This document shows positions 45,346 to 53,567 of a stretch of DNA of 64,000 nt, piece after piece. The DNA is from Paenibacillus sp. FSL R10-2734 (lineage in GTDB: Bacteria; Bacillota; Bacilli; Paenibacillales; Paenibacillaceae), in the NCBI RefSeq assembly GCF_037963865.1, contig NZ_CP150170.1, forward strand, positions 3,720,001-3,784,000, in the 5' to 3' direction. Below the pieces are notes generated by a model, which did not search any database, was not told the DNA's origin, and worked only from the letters and a program-made list of their open reading frames with translations. Positions within the stretch are counted from its first letter, which is position 1. Every line of letters begins with the position of its first letter. The position numbers were made by a program, and so were the translations under genes.

Positions 45346-45663
45346 ATGGGAGAACATCGACAACGGTATAACGAAGAATTCAAGAAACAGACGGTGCAAT
45401 TCATTCAAGATCAAACGAAGACGGTAGGTGACTTGGCCGAAGAGCTCAACATCCCTAAAAGTACTCTTCATCAATGGATGAGCCAATACCGAGAACTGAA
45501 GAATGAACCGGTAGCCAGCAGGGATCGAGTACGAGAACTTGAGGCGCAGTTGAAAGAAATGAGTCGCCAACTTCAAGAAAAAGATAATAAGATCGCTGAT
45601 GTGGAAGAAGAATTAGCGATCGTAAAAAAAGCAGTGCACATCTTCAGCAAACCAAGGAACTAA
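45346..45663 (+). CDS. IS3-family transposase OrfA (helix-turn-helix subunit)
   Basis: A 105-residue protein with the N-terminal helix-turn-helix of IS3 OrfA (TVGDLAEELNIPKSTLHQWM at residues 26-45) and a C-terminal coiled coil (about 62-100). CGGAGGTG precedes ATG 45346. The A7 run at 45624-45630 near its end is a typical -1 frameshift site leading into OrfB. Confidence 0.9.
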   Translation: MGEHRQRYNEEFKKQTVQFIQDQTKTVGDLAEELNIPKSTLHQWMSQYRELKNEPVASRDRVRELEAQLKEMSRQLQEKDNKIADVEEELAIVKKAVHIFSKPRN

Positions 45664-46538
45664 GATTCCAGTTTATTGAAAAGCATCGCTCCGAGTTCCA
45701 CTTGGAGAAGATGTGCATGTCTCTACAGGTGTCAAGGAGCGGATACTACAAGTGGCGGTTAGAAAAAACCAATACACAAAAGCTTCGTAGGACTGCCATA
45801 ATGAAGCGAATTCAGTATCATTTTGCGGATCATCATAAGCGGTATGGGAGTCCGAAGATCACCGTCCTGTTACATCAAGAAGGCTACACCATTACCGAGC
45901 GTACTGTAAGCGTGTATATGCGACAAATGAAGCTTCGTTCCGTTGTGTGTAAAACGTATCGCGTGCAAACTACCGACTCCAATCATGACCACCCGATCGC
46001 TCCGAACACTTTAAACCAACAATTTAAGATCCTTAAACCCAACAAAGTATGGGTCACGGATATTACCTATATTCCTTGCCGAGGTGGACGCTTGTATCTA
46101 GCCAGTGTAATGGATCTTTGTACGCGTGAAATTGTAGGGTGGCGTCTGGAGAACCATATGGAAACTAGCCTGGTTTTGGGTGCCTTGCAAGATGCTTACG
46201 CAGCCAAACGACCCAAAAAGGGCCTATTGCATCACTCCGACCGAGGTTCTCAATATACTTCTCATGAATACGCTAAGCAATTGAAGGAATACGGCATGGA
46301 ATCCAGCATGAGCCGCAGAGGCAACTGTTACGATAACGCCTGTATCGAGTCATGGCACAGCATTTTGAAGAAGGAACTTATCTATTGCAATCCACGCTTC
46401 AAAACCAAGGAGCAAGCCTACCAGGCGCTTTTTCAATACATTGAGTTTTACTATAACCGCAAGCGAATGCATGGTGCGCTGGGGTATCTTTCCCCCGTTC
46501 GTTTTGCTGAGCAATTTACTGGAAAATCTGTTTCGTGA
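45624..46538 (+). CDS. IS3-family transposase OrfB (DDE integrase domain), by -1 frameshift
   Basis: The OrfB frame is open from the slippery site A AAA AAA G to TGA 46536-46538 and has no good start of its own before ATG 45702, so it is most likely made as an OrfAB fusion. It contains the HTH_21 segment (FADHHKRYGSPKITVLLHQE) and the catalytic triad: D of WVTDITYI, D of HSDRGSQY and E of CIESWHS, with exactly 35 residues between the last two. Confidence 0.88.
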   Translation, partial: KKSSAHLQQTKELRFQFIEKHRSEFHLEKMCMSLQVSRSGYYKWRLEKTNTQKLRRTAIMKRIQYHFADHHKRYGSPKITVLLHQEGYTITERTVSVYMRQMKLRSVVCKTYRVQTTDSNHDHPIAPNTLNQQFKILKPNKVWVTDITYIPCRGGRLYLASVMDLCTREIVGWRLENHMETSLVLGALQDAYAAKRPKKGLLHHSDRGSQYTSHEYAKQLKEYGMESSMSRRGNCYDNACIESWHSILKKELIYCNPRFKTKEQAYQALFQYIEFYYNRKRMHGALGYLSPVRFAEQFTGKSVS

Positions 46539-46567
46539 CTGTCCACTTTCTTGACAGAGGTCCATGG

Positions 46568-46803
46568 AGTCCGCAACTCATCAAAAAAGGCTGAAAACTA
46601 GCGAATAACGTCAACTGGGTCCGAATGATTGATAGGAGAAGGCTGCAATCATCCTTATTCCGTGAAAAAGAGAGTATACGGACCGTCCGTACAGAGATTC
46701 CATTTTGGAAGCATGCGTTTAGATTATCATCTTCAGTGTGCCACTTTCGCGTAAAATTCTCAAAATCACAGGGTGAATGGTCCATATTATTAAATGTTTC
46801 CTA
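46568..46803. other. Non-coding flank of the IS
   Basis: No gene is supported; an 81-codon frame at 46625-46870 crosses a terminator hairpin and has no ribosome binding site. The palindrome tacggaccgtccgta at 46677-46691 resembles phrases in the 23.9-kb intergenic region. Confidence 0.35.
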
Positions 46804-46857
46804 CAAAAAAAGCGAGAGAAGTCCAGTGCATTTAGCACGGTTCTTTCTCTCACTTAT
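46804..46857 (-). terminator. Minus-strand terminator of the coat protein gene
   Basis: gagagaa (46814-46820) pairs with the ttctctc near 46844-46850, with an inner gtgc/gcac stem; on the minus strand seven T follow. It lies 30 nt past the stop of the CotD-like gene. Confidence 0.6.
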
Positions 46858-46888
46858 AGAAGACTTTTAATAGCGGCGTGAAGTAGAG

Positions 46889-47101
46889 TTATCTTCTGCC
46901 TCTAGGCATCATGGAATTATCGCACATCACATCTTTAACAGAATAAGTGTAGCAGTGACGAGGTACTGGTACACAATGATGGCGTCTCACGATTTCCACA
47001 GGGTGAATAACATTCACAACTTGAGGATGGTAGTAATCTTGATAAACCACTTTTGGTGGGTCAGTAACGGTTTGATCCGGGCATTTTGGACATTCAGGCA
47101 T
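46889..47101 (-). CDS. CotD-like inner spore coat protein
   Basis: A 70-residue Cys/His/Pro-rich protein starting MPECPKCPDQ and containing VVYQDYYHPQVVNVIHPVEI and RRHHCVPVPRHCYTY, which match the CotD coat family. It would be deposited in the spore coat late in sporulation. ATG 47101 has AAAGGAG upstream on the minus strand; a longer frame to 47152 lacks a site. A sequence resembling a sigma-K -10 (CGTATAATA, one mismatch to CATANNNTA) lies about 40 nt upstream, which would fit mother-cell expression, but no clear -35 was found. Confidence 0.75.
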   Translation of the reverse strand: MPECPKCPDQTVTDPPKVVYQDYYHPQVVNVIHPVEIVRRHHCVPVPRHCYTYSVKDVMCDNSMMPRGRR

Positions 47102-47199
47102 TTCCTTCAGCTCCTTTGTGTGTGGACTTACCGTATTATACGCACAGAACAAAAGCCTGATTGGTTGTTTGTCTATTGTATAAAAAATTGGGTATTTGT

Positions 47200-47712
47200 T
47201 TATCGTTTGTAAATTTCACGCATGACATGGCGAAGTTCTGGGATAATTAACCGTTCCATGGCCAGTTTAACGGCTCCAGTTGAGCCAGGCATAGAAAAGA
47301 TTGCGGTCTTACCCATTGTGCCAGCGATGGCCCGACTAAGAATAGCGGCTGAACCAATGTCCTCTGTGAAGCTTAGCATCCGAAAAATCTCACCAAAGCC
47401 AGGTAGTGTTTTATCTAGCAAAGAGGCAACAGCTTCATAGGTCGTATCCCGTGGAGAAATCCCTGTTCCACCAGTCAGTAATACGGCTTCTATTCCGTCA
47501 TGGTCGACGCATTTATACAGTAGCTCACGGATATCTTGATAATTGTCTTTAATAATGGTGCTGCCCATCACTTCATACCCAGCTTCTTCGAGCATTGATT
47601 TAATCAAAGCTCCGCCGGTATCTGTTTCTGTGGTTCTGGTGTCTGAGACGGTAATGATATAGCAGGAAACGGTTTGTGGTGCTTCTTTCCGATGTTCTTC
47701 AACGGATGACAA
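47200..47712 (-). CDS. moaB: MoaB/MogA-family molybdopterin biosynthesis protein
   Basis: A 170-residue MoCF-biosynthesis protein involved in adenylylation of molybdopterin before molybdenum insertion. The substrate-binding motif VLLTGGTGISPRDTT is at about residues 78-92, and MPGSTGAVKLAM lies near the C-terminus. TTG 47712 is the start: TAGGAG lies 8 nt upstream on the minus strand. It stands alone, divergent from the CobW-type GTPase gene; no other moa genes are nearby. Confidence 0.87.
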   Translation of the reverse strand: MSSVEEHRKEAPQTVSCYIITVSDTRTTETDTGGALIKSMLEEAGYEVMGSTIIKDNYQDIRELLYKCVDHDGIEAVLLTGGTGISPRDTTYEAVASLLDKTLPGFGEIFRMLSFTEDIGSAAILSRAIAGTMGKTAIFSMPGSTGAVKLAMERLIIPELRHVMREIYKR

Positions 47713-47885
47713 ATGGATCAGCTCCTAAATTAGAGATGTTATCATGATAGAGTATGACTGAAGTAAAGACAAGCTGACTTAATACTCATTGAATGCAGCT
47801 TGAAATTTGGATGCCGCTTGCGTGCATCGCGCGCATGTAGTACACTCGCTACACATAACCGTAATTTGCTGGGGAGCGATGAAAC

Positions 47886-48911
47886 ATGGAACAGGTCGTA
47901 CCTGTGTATATATTGTCTGGATTTCTGGGAAGCGGCAAAACAACGTTGCTGCAGCGTTTACTAGATCATTGGAAAAATCAGGGCTTACGCCCTGCAGTAG
48001 TCATGAATGAGCTGGGTGAAGTGAATTTAGATGGGTTGCTAGTTGAGCAAACTGTCCCTATGGCAGAACTGCTTGGTGGATGCATATGCTGTTCTATCCG
48101 CAGTGATCTTAGTACAGAGCTGGCTACACTGATCAAGAAGGAATCACCAGATGTCGTAGTGATTGAGGCAACGGGTGCTGCGAACCCGCTTGAAATTGTA
48201 GATGGAGTAACCGAGATTTCTTTATATCAAAAAGTAGAACTGAAAAGCCTGATCACCGTCGTTGACGCGGCGCATCTTCTTGAACTGTATCGCGCGCAGC
48301 AAGGTGCAACTTATCGCTTAATGCAGGAGCAGATTCGCTGCGCTTCTGTCTTGTTATTAAATAAAGTCGACCGTGTAACCGCTGAAGAGGTGGAAGAGGT
48401 TACCGCTGTACTGCGGAAATGGAATGCTTATGCACCCATCCTCCCAACTGAGCGTTGTGAGGTGGAAATAGAGGAGCTGCTGCGTAATGCAGGTGGAGTT
48501 CTTAAGGATGAACAACTGGAAGAGGTTGAAGACGTAAATGAGATCTCGATGTATGATGAAGATGAACAACCTACAGGTGGCACACATGCTACCCACGATC
48601 ATGTCATGGCGTATACACATTACTTCAAACGTCCGGTAAACAGTGAGGAATTCGAACTGTTCGTTAAGGAACTGCCGCGTGATGTTTATAGAGCTAAAGG
48701 GATCGTGACCTTTAATGACACCTCCAGCCGGTTTCTTTTCCAATATGCCTATCGTGAAGCTGATTTTATGAAAATCACACCGCAGGGCGAAGTGCCAGAC
48801 GTTGCCGTATTTATCGGTGAACATTTCTCATCAAGTGAACTGCGCACTAGGTTGCTTGAGATGGAGGGACGTATCTTTGTTCGTCCTAGTGCAATTAAAA
48901 GAAGTCTATAA
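47886..48911 (+). CDS. CobW/COG0523-family GTPase, putative metallochaperone
   Basis: A 341-residue G3E GTPase. The P-loop GFLGSGKT is at residues 12-19, the metal-binding C66-I-C68-C69 motif is intact, NKVD is the guanine-specificity motif, and residues about 240-335 form the CobW C-terminal domain. Relatives deliver zinc or other metals (B. subtilis ZagA/YciC). A His/Asp stretch (THATHDH, about residues 236-242) may bind metal. GGGGAG precedes ATG 47886. I found no clear Zur box upstream, so the metal is undecided. Confidence 0.85.
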   Translation: MEQVVPVYILSGFLGSGKTTLLQRLLDHWKNQGLRPAVVMNELGEVNLDGLLVEQTVPMAELLGGCICCSIRSDLSTELATLIKKESPDVVVIEATGAANPLEIVDGVTEISLYQKVELKSLITVVDAAHLLELYRAQQGATYRLMQEQIRCASVLLLNKVDRVTAEEVEEVTAVLRKWNAYAPILPTERCEVEIEELLRNAGGVLKDEQLEEVEDVNEISMYDEDEQPTGGTHATHDHVMAYTHYFKRPVNSEEFELFVKELPRDVYRAKGIVTFNDTSSRFLFQYAYREADFMKITPQGEVPDVAVFIGEHFSSSELRTRLLEMEGRIFVRPSAIKRSL

Positions 48912-49005
48912 TCAGATCTCCTTGTCAGAAGTTGTAATGGTTCATTCCTAATCTTGTAGGTTAATAGTATCGCATACCCTATAAAAATACAGGAGGTTTA
49001 AGGCT

Positions 49006-49353
49006 ATGACCCGAATTCAATATCAGGAGTGCATTGACGCTTGTTTAGAAAGTATGAATGCCTGTAATTATAGCTATGTCTCAAGCCTAAAAGAATATGA
49101 TCTTGCTTCTCTGCGTGAAAGCATGCGGCTAGATCGTGAATGTGCGGATATTTGCTCTTATGCCATACAAGCGATGACTCGCCAAAGTCCGTTTGTTTCC
49201 GGAATTCTCCGACTGTGTGCCGAAATTTGTGAAGCCTGTGCAGATGAAAGCAGCAAGCATATACATACACATTGTCAGGAATGTATTGATGCCTGCCGTA
49301 GATGTGCTGAGGCGTGCCGTTTGATTAGCGATGCGGTTAAGGTATACGCGTAA
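49006..49353 (+). CDS. Four-helix-bundle copper-storage-like protein (Csp3/DUF326)
   Basis: A 115-residue cytosolic protein with 13 cysteines spaced as CxxxC along helices (QECIDAC, ECADIC, CAEICEAC, CQECIDACRRCAEAC), the pattern of Csp proteins that store many Cu(I) ions in a four-helix bundle. No signal peptide is present, which fits the cytosolic Csp3 type. CAGGAGG precedes ATG 49006. It follows the CobW-type gene by about 95 nt and ends at a strong palindromic terminator. Copper storage is inferred from the family. Confidence 0.85.
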   Translation: MTRIQYQECIDACLESMNACNYSYVSSLKEYDLASLRESMRLDRECADICSYAIQAMTRQSPFVSGILRLCAEICEACADESSKHIHTHCQECIDACRRCAEACRLISDAVKVYA

Positions 49354-49392
49354 GGTTGTATATCCTAACTACCTATATAACAAGCAAATGAC

Positions 49393-49435
49393 CAGACCAT
49401 TGCTGTGGATCCACAGCAATGGTCTGTTTTCTTTT
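49393..49435 (+). terminator. Intrinsic terminator after the Csp-like gene
   Basis: A perfect 34-bp palindrome (49393-49426) is followed by ttttcttttt. Confidence 0.8.
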
Positions 49436-49625
49436 TAGCACGCTCGAGCTTATAGTCTCAATAGATCTTAGCTTTGCTAGATATAATTTCTATTCTAGAA
49501 GAGGAAATTTATAGGGAACTGGAGAATTAACAGTAGATGTGAAAGGGAACACATACTTCTGCGAGTTACCTGGATGAAATCAGTTTATTATAGCTCTGGC
49601 AGAGCTACCGAAGTGGAGGGGAAAG

Positions 49626-50090
49626 ATGAAGCATACACAAGTACCAGAGAGTGAACAATCGAAGGAGTTATTTGCGTATTTTGGATTAGCAGTCTATTAT
49701 GGTCAAGCCCTAGAACAGCAGTTGACCAATTTGTTATTGCTCACCAAATTATCACAAGGGAAAACGCCCACGGAAGCAGATCTGACAGATTTGTATCAGC
49801 GAAAACTCAGCAATTCACTCGGTCAACTCATCAAAGAAATCCAGCATCACTTTCCTTTCTCGGAGCAAGAAACCGCTCAGCTAGAAGAAGTGTGGAAACA
49901 GCGCAATCATATCGTTCACGATTATTTCAAAGAACGGATACAAGAAACGTTCACCCCGGCTGGAAGGGCTAAAATGATCGAGGAGTTAAAACGATTCAAA
50001 AATAAAGCTAGAAGACTAGAGATCAAGTTACAAGGCTATTGTACAGAAATGTTCACGAAGCTTGGGTTAGAAGAGGAGACTTTATTCTAA
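49626..50090 (+). CDS. HEPN-like small helical protein
   Basis: A 154-residue all-helical protein. The segment WKQRNHIVHDYF contains R93-x4-H98, the signature of HEPN domains, many of which are RNases. The N-terminal helices (FAYFGLAVYYGQALEQQLTN) also fit such four-helix folds. No partner MNT nucleotidyltransferase is adjacent, so a classical HEPN-MNT toxin-antitoxin pair is not evident. GGAGGGG precedes ATG 49626. Its 3' end overlaps the convergent glycosylase gene by 9 bp. Ribonuclease activity is a hypothesis. Confidence 0.6.
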   Translation: MKHTQVPESEQSKELFAYFGLAVYYGQALEQQLTNLLLLTKLSQGKTPTEADLTDLYQRKLSNSLGQLIKEIQHHFPFSEQETAQLEEVWKQRNHIVHDYFKERIQETFTPAGRAKMIEELKRFKNKARRLEIKLQGYCTEMFTKLGLEEETLF

Positions 50091-51320
50091 TAATCCTTCT
50101 AATCCGCAAGCTGTTACAACCTCCGGTCTAAAATGAATCTTAGAAGCTCTAACACAGCGTGAGAGTGCAGATAGAGCTTCGCCTAATGCCGGAACCATCT
50201 CTGGCGTTAGGCTCTCACCCGGTTCCCACCACCAATTCACAATATTCAATGTTTTGTTCTTCTTATCCATTATCGGTTCCAATCTCCCGATAAAACGATC
50301 ATTATATAGTAATGGCAGTACATAATAGCCATATTCTCGTTCCAAGGCAGGTTTATAGACTTCCCAGCGGTAATGAAATCCAAATAACTGTCGGATCAGC
50401 TCTCGATCCCATATCAAGTTATCCAGAGGAGCTATTACAGCTGCAAACGAATAACTTGAATGAGCCTCATCTTCTTCAGACTCCTGCTGTATTACAGCTT
50501 CTAAAGTTGGTGCGTCCATGCTACGGATGTAAAGTGGTAGCTTAATACCCTCTACTAGAACTTCTCTGAGACTGTCCGCCATTAACAGCCTTTGAATCGC
50601 TGCAGTCTTCTCCTTACTCTTCAGGCCAGAAATCCCAAGCCATCCGTCTCCGGATTTATTCCATAATAGTCCGATGCTGCCTATTCTCCGCAACACATAC
50701 CATTCGTGAAATTGTTCATCAGTGAAGTTAGGGTCTTCAGTGTTTAATAGGTTATGAGGAAGCAGACGTTCAGTGAAATCGTAATACCGGCGGGTATGAA
50801 CACGATGATGAACGACTAGTTCACCCCAAAAGTACATACTTTCCAAAGCGGCCCGCGTTAATCTAGCCGGAGCCCAAGCCCAATCCACCTTGTCTTTCCC
50901 TTCCAAATCCAGAGAAGAGAGGGGACCACGCCTAACTAACTCTTCACGAACCTGTTCTACAGTAGCCATTACAAGCTCATTGGTTTGGTGGTACGAGGCA
51001 GATGCATCTCTTCTCCGTTTAAAATAAGGCCGATCTTCAGTACAATAAATGGACATGTTTTTGTCCCAGCCATCCAATAGCAGCCTGTCTTTATACAGAA
51101 GCTCTTGAACAAGTTCCGGTGTGAATCCGGGAATCCGTGCTTGGAGGACAAGCTCATGATTATGGCCGGCAATGTTAAGCGGGTCATATTGGATGCAGCC
51201 TACGTGACGAACATAATCATAAATGCTAAGTTTACCTGCAGGCATAGCGCTCTTTGTTAACTTCTGGTGAGTCAGGAGAAACAGTCGAGCTTGCTTCTTG
51301 GTTATAGTATATGTATGCAT
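50082..51320 (-). CDS. YcaQ/AlkX-type DNA glycosylase (winged-helix family)
   Basis: A 412-residue HTH_42 family protein. Family members AlkZ and E. coli YcaQ (AlkX) excise bulky alkylated bases and unhook interstrand crosslinks. The catalytic Q-x-D motif appears in GCIQYDPLNIAG near residues 41-52, the version found in the YcaQ branch, while AlkZ has Q-x-Q. Winged-helix modules follow, and the end NWWWEPGE is typical. ATG 51320 on the minus strand. It converges on and slightly overlaps the HEPN-like gene. No drug-biosynthesis genes are nearby, so a housekeeping crosslink-repair role is likely. Confidence 0.83.
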   Translation of the reverse strand: MHTYTITKKQARLFLLTHQKLTKSAMPAGKLSIYDYVRHVGCIQYDPLNIAGHNHELVLQARIPGFTPELVQELLYKDRLLLDGWDKNMSIYCTEDRPYFKRRRDASASYHQTNELVMATVEQVREELVRRGPLSSLDLEGKDKVDWAWAPARLTRAALESMYFWGELVVHHRVHTRRYYDFTERLLPHNLLNTEDPNFTDEQFHEWYVLRRIGSIGLLWNKSGDGWLGISGLKSKEKTAAIQRLLMADSLREVLVEGIKLPLYIRSMDAPTLEAVIQQESEEDEAHSSYSFAAVIAPLDNLIWDRELIRQLFGFHYRWEVYKPALEREYGYYVLPLLYNDRFIGRLEPIMDKKNKTLNIVNWWWEPGESLTPEMVPALGEALSALSRCVRASKIHFRPEVVTACGLEGLLE

Positions 51321-51427
51321 CAGATTCCACCTTCACATTAATGTATTATTTTACATTTTACAGAACAAACGTTCTAATATCAAGTATAGAAAAACCCTGA
51401 ACCACAAGATGTGACTCAGGGCATAAA

Positions 51428-53521
51428 TTACATTTTCTCTAACGACGGCTGCAAGCTGCCGATCGAGGAACGGAAGGGGGCACCAGTACCAGTATTATTG
51501 TCTATACTGTTAGCGCCAGCGCCTACTTGAAGCTGATACATCCGGAAGTATCTACCGCCAAGTGCCATCAGCTCATCGTGGCTACCGCGTTCTACGATCT
51601 CTCCGTGATGCAGAACTAGAATCTGATCTGCACTGCGAATCGTGGATAGACGGTGCGCGATGATAAAAGTGGTGCGACCTTTTTTAAGAACTTCTAGTGC
51701 ATCTTGAATGACGCTTTCTGTCTCCGTATCGATATTGGAGGTTGCTTCATCAAGAATCAGGATAGCTGGGTCGAAGGAGAGCGCTCTTGCAAAAGAAATC
51801 AATTGCCGCTGACCTGCAGACAAGGTGCTACCTTTTTCTATAACGGGCTCATCAAAACCTTGTGGAAGGTGAGCCAGCAATTTATCTGCTCCGACTTCCT
51901 GCAAGGCCCGTTCTACCCGTTCGCGTGAGATTCGTTCATCCCCTAGACTGACATTAGAAGCAATAGTGCCAGTGAAGAGGTAAGGGTCTTGAAGAACGAT
52001 CCCCATGTGATTGCGCAGCCACTGCTTAGGAATATCTGTAACCTTCTGGCCGTCAATCGTAATTTCCCCTTTTTGCGGATCATAGAACCGGAATAGCAGA
52101 TTAATGATGGAGCTTTTTCCGGAACCGGTGTGACCCACCAGAGCAACAGTTTCACCCGGGCGTGCTTCAAAGGAAATATCGCGAAGGACGAAGTCTTTTT
52201 TATAAGCAAAAGATACGTTCTTAAACTCCACTTTTCCTTTATAGCGCGGCATGGTACCGTCGGTAACATTCTCCCCAGGCTCATCCATAAGCGTAAACAC
52301 ACGACCCGCAGACACCATAGAAGTGTCGAGGTTTGCGAGCTGATTCACCATACCAGTAATCGGTTGGAACAAACGTCCGAGTACATCGACGAAGGCGTAC
52401 AGAACACCTAATGATACAAATGTGGAACCCGAAATACTGCCATGTCCGAAATACCAAAGCACCATTACAAAAGAGAGACTGCGCAGTGAGTTCACCAAGT
52501 TGTGGGAGGTGAAGGCATTCAGATTCAGCATTTTATTCTGATATTTCAAGTAGTCATCGTTCAGATTCTCAAATTCTTCACCAAGCTGCTTCTGACGGCG
52601 GAATATACGAACGATTGACATGCCTTGAATTGATTCATTAATGATCGCGTTGATCTCACTCAGACGTGAGCGGATGATCGTATTATATTTTGTAGCGATT
52701 TTGCGATAAAGCACGATCCAAAGAATTAGAATCGGAATGATGAACAAGCTGATCAAACCTAGCCGAACGTCGAGCAAGAACAAGGCAATATATACGCCTG
52801 TAATATTTATAATACCGGTACTGAAATTGGAGAGAACGGCTATAAATAGATCCTTAATCGCCTCGGTATCATTGGTTACGCGGGATACTACCTTACCTGC
52901 TGGCAAGTTGTCAAAAAAGTAAACCGGAAGTCGCTGGATATGTGCGTATACATCAGTTCTTAGTTTTCGGATCACCTGATTCGCCGAAGATTGTAGCCAA
53001 TAGGTTTTACCGAATTCCGCAAAGATCGAGATCACTAGGAATATAGCGTACAAACCGACCAGCTGATAAATACCAGGAAGTTCAGGTTTGTAAAAAGCGA
53101 ACAGCTCATCTGCTGAAAGTTTAACCGCAGGGTAGATGGCTTCATCTTGACCGCGCGTGATATGCATTTCACCATTACTGAACTTTCGCTCACCATCGGA
53201 CTGTGTTACGGGTGCATTAATAAAGTAGAAACTTCTTCCTTCTTGCAGAATACGAATTTCTTGACCTTTAGCTTCCCCAGGATCAAAACGGTCTCCACGT
53301 TTGTAATAAGTGTTGTTATACTGGACCGCCTCATCAGGAGACGTAGTACTAAAATAAGGCTTTTCGATAGCCAGCATGTGATTGTCAATCATGCTTTTGG
53401 CGATAAATGGACCTGCCAGCTCTGCCGCTACCCCGATGGAGAGGAGTAGAAGAGCTGCGATAAAGGTTTTTTTTGCGGTCAATGCGTATTCAAGCAGGCG
53501 TTTGCCTGTACTCTTTGTCAA
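51428..53521 (-). CDS. bmrD: Heterodimeric ABC multidrug exporter subunit, BmrD-like
   Basis: A 697-residue half-transporter: six membrane helices plus a C-terminal ATPase with GHTGSGKSS, LSAGQRQL and the canonical Walker B ILILDEATSNID. An extra segment of about 100 residues after helix 1 (about residues 38-140) faces outside, a mark of the BmrD/YheH type, and explains the length. TTG 53521 is the start; the in-frame GTG 53530 overlaps the GGAGG. It follows the BmrC-like gene by 46 nt and has the consensus ATP site that complements the degenerate one of its partner. Confidence 0.85.
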   Translation of the reverse strand: MTKSTGKRLLEYALTAKKTFIAALLLLSIGVAAELAGPFIAKSMIDNHMLAIEKPYFSTTSPDEAVQYNNTYYKRGDRFDPGEAKGQEIRILQEGRSFYFINAPVTQSDGERKFSNGEMHITRGQDEAIYPAVKLSADELFAFYKPELPGIYQLVGLYAIFLVISIFAEFGKTYWLQSSANQVIRKLRTDVYAHIQRLPVYFFDNLPAGKVVSRVTNDTEAIKDLFIAVLSNFSTGIINITGVYIALFLLDVRLGLISLFIIPILILWIVLYRKIATKYNTIIRSRLSEINAIINESIQGMSIVRIFRRQKQLGEEFENLNDDYLKYQNKMLNLNAFTSHNLVNSLRSLSFVMVLWYFGHGSISGSTFVSLGVLYAFVDVLGRLFQPITGMVNQLANLDTSMVSAGRVFTLMDEPGENVTDGTMPRYKGKVEFKNVSFAYKKDFVLRDISFEARPGETVALVGHTGSGKSSIINLLFRFYDPQKGEITIDGQKVTDIPKQWLRNHMGIVLQDPYLFTGTIASNVSLGDERISRERVERALQEVGADKLLAHLPQGFDEPVIEKGSTLSAGQRQLISFARALSFDPAILILDEATSNIDTETESVIQDALEVLKKGRTTFIIAHRLSTIRSADQILVLHHGEIVERGSHDELMALGGRYFRMYQLQVGAGANSIDNNTGTGAPFRSSIGSLQPSLEKM

Positions 53522-53567
53522 CGGTGACACCTCCTAAAAGTTTTGCATAGTCATAGCTAGTATGTTT

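Larger units (their letters stand above)
45276..46564 (+). mobile_element. IS3-family (IS150-like) insertion sequence, apparently complete
   Basis: About 1289 bp. Imperfect terminal inverted repeats start TGGA on both ends and share aaagtggaca 13-15 bp further in. TGG at 45273-45275 and at 46565-46567 gives a plausible 3-bp target duplication. Two overlapping frames with an A7 slippery site encode OrfA and OrfB with an intact DD(35)E triad. The element may be active. It landed in non-coding remnant DNA. Confidence 0.8.

Noticed and set aside
46625..46870. An 81-codon plus-strand ORF after the IS
   Set aside because: It runs through the minus-strand terminator hairpin and has no ribosome binding site.
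47807..47885. Zur box upstream of the CobW-type gene
   Set aside because: Only a partial CGTAAT-like half-site is present, too weak to call.
49626..50090. HEPN-MNT toxin-antitoxin pair
   Set aside because: No nucleotidyltransferase gene is adjacent; the one at 3175 is 46 kb away.
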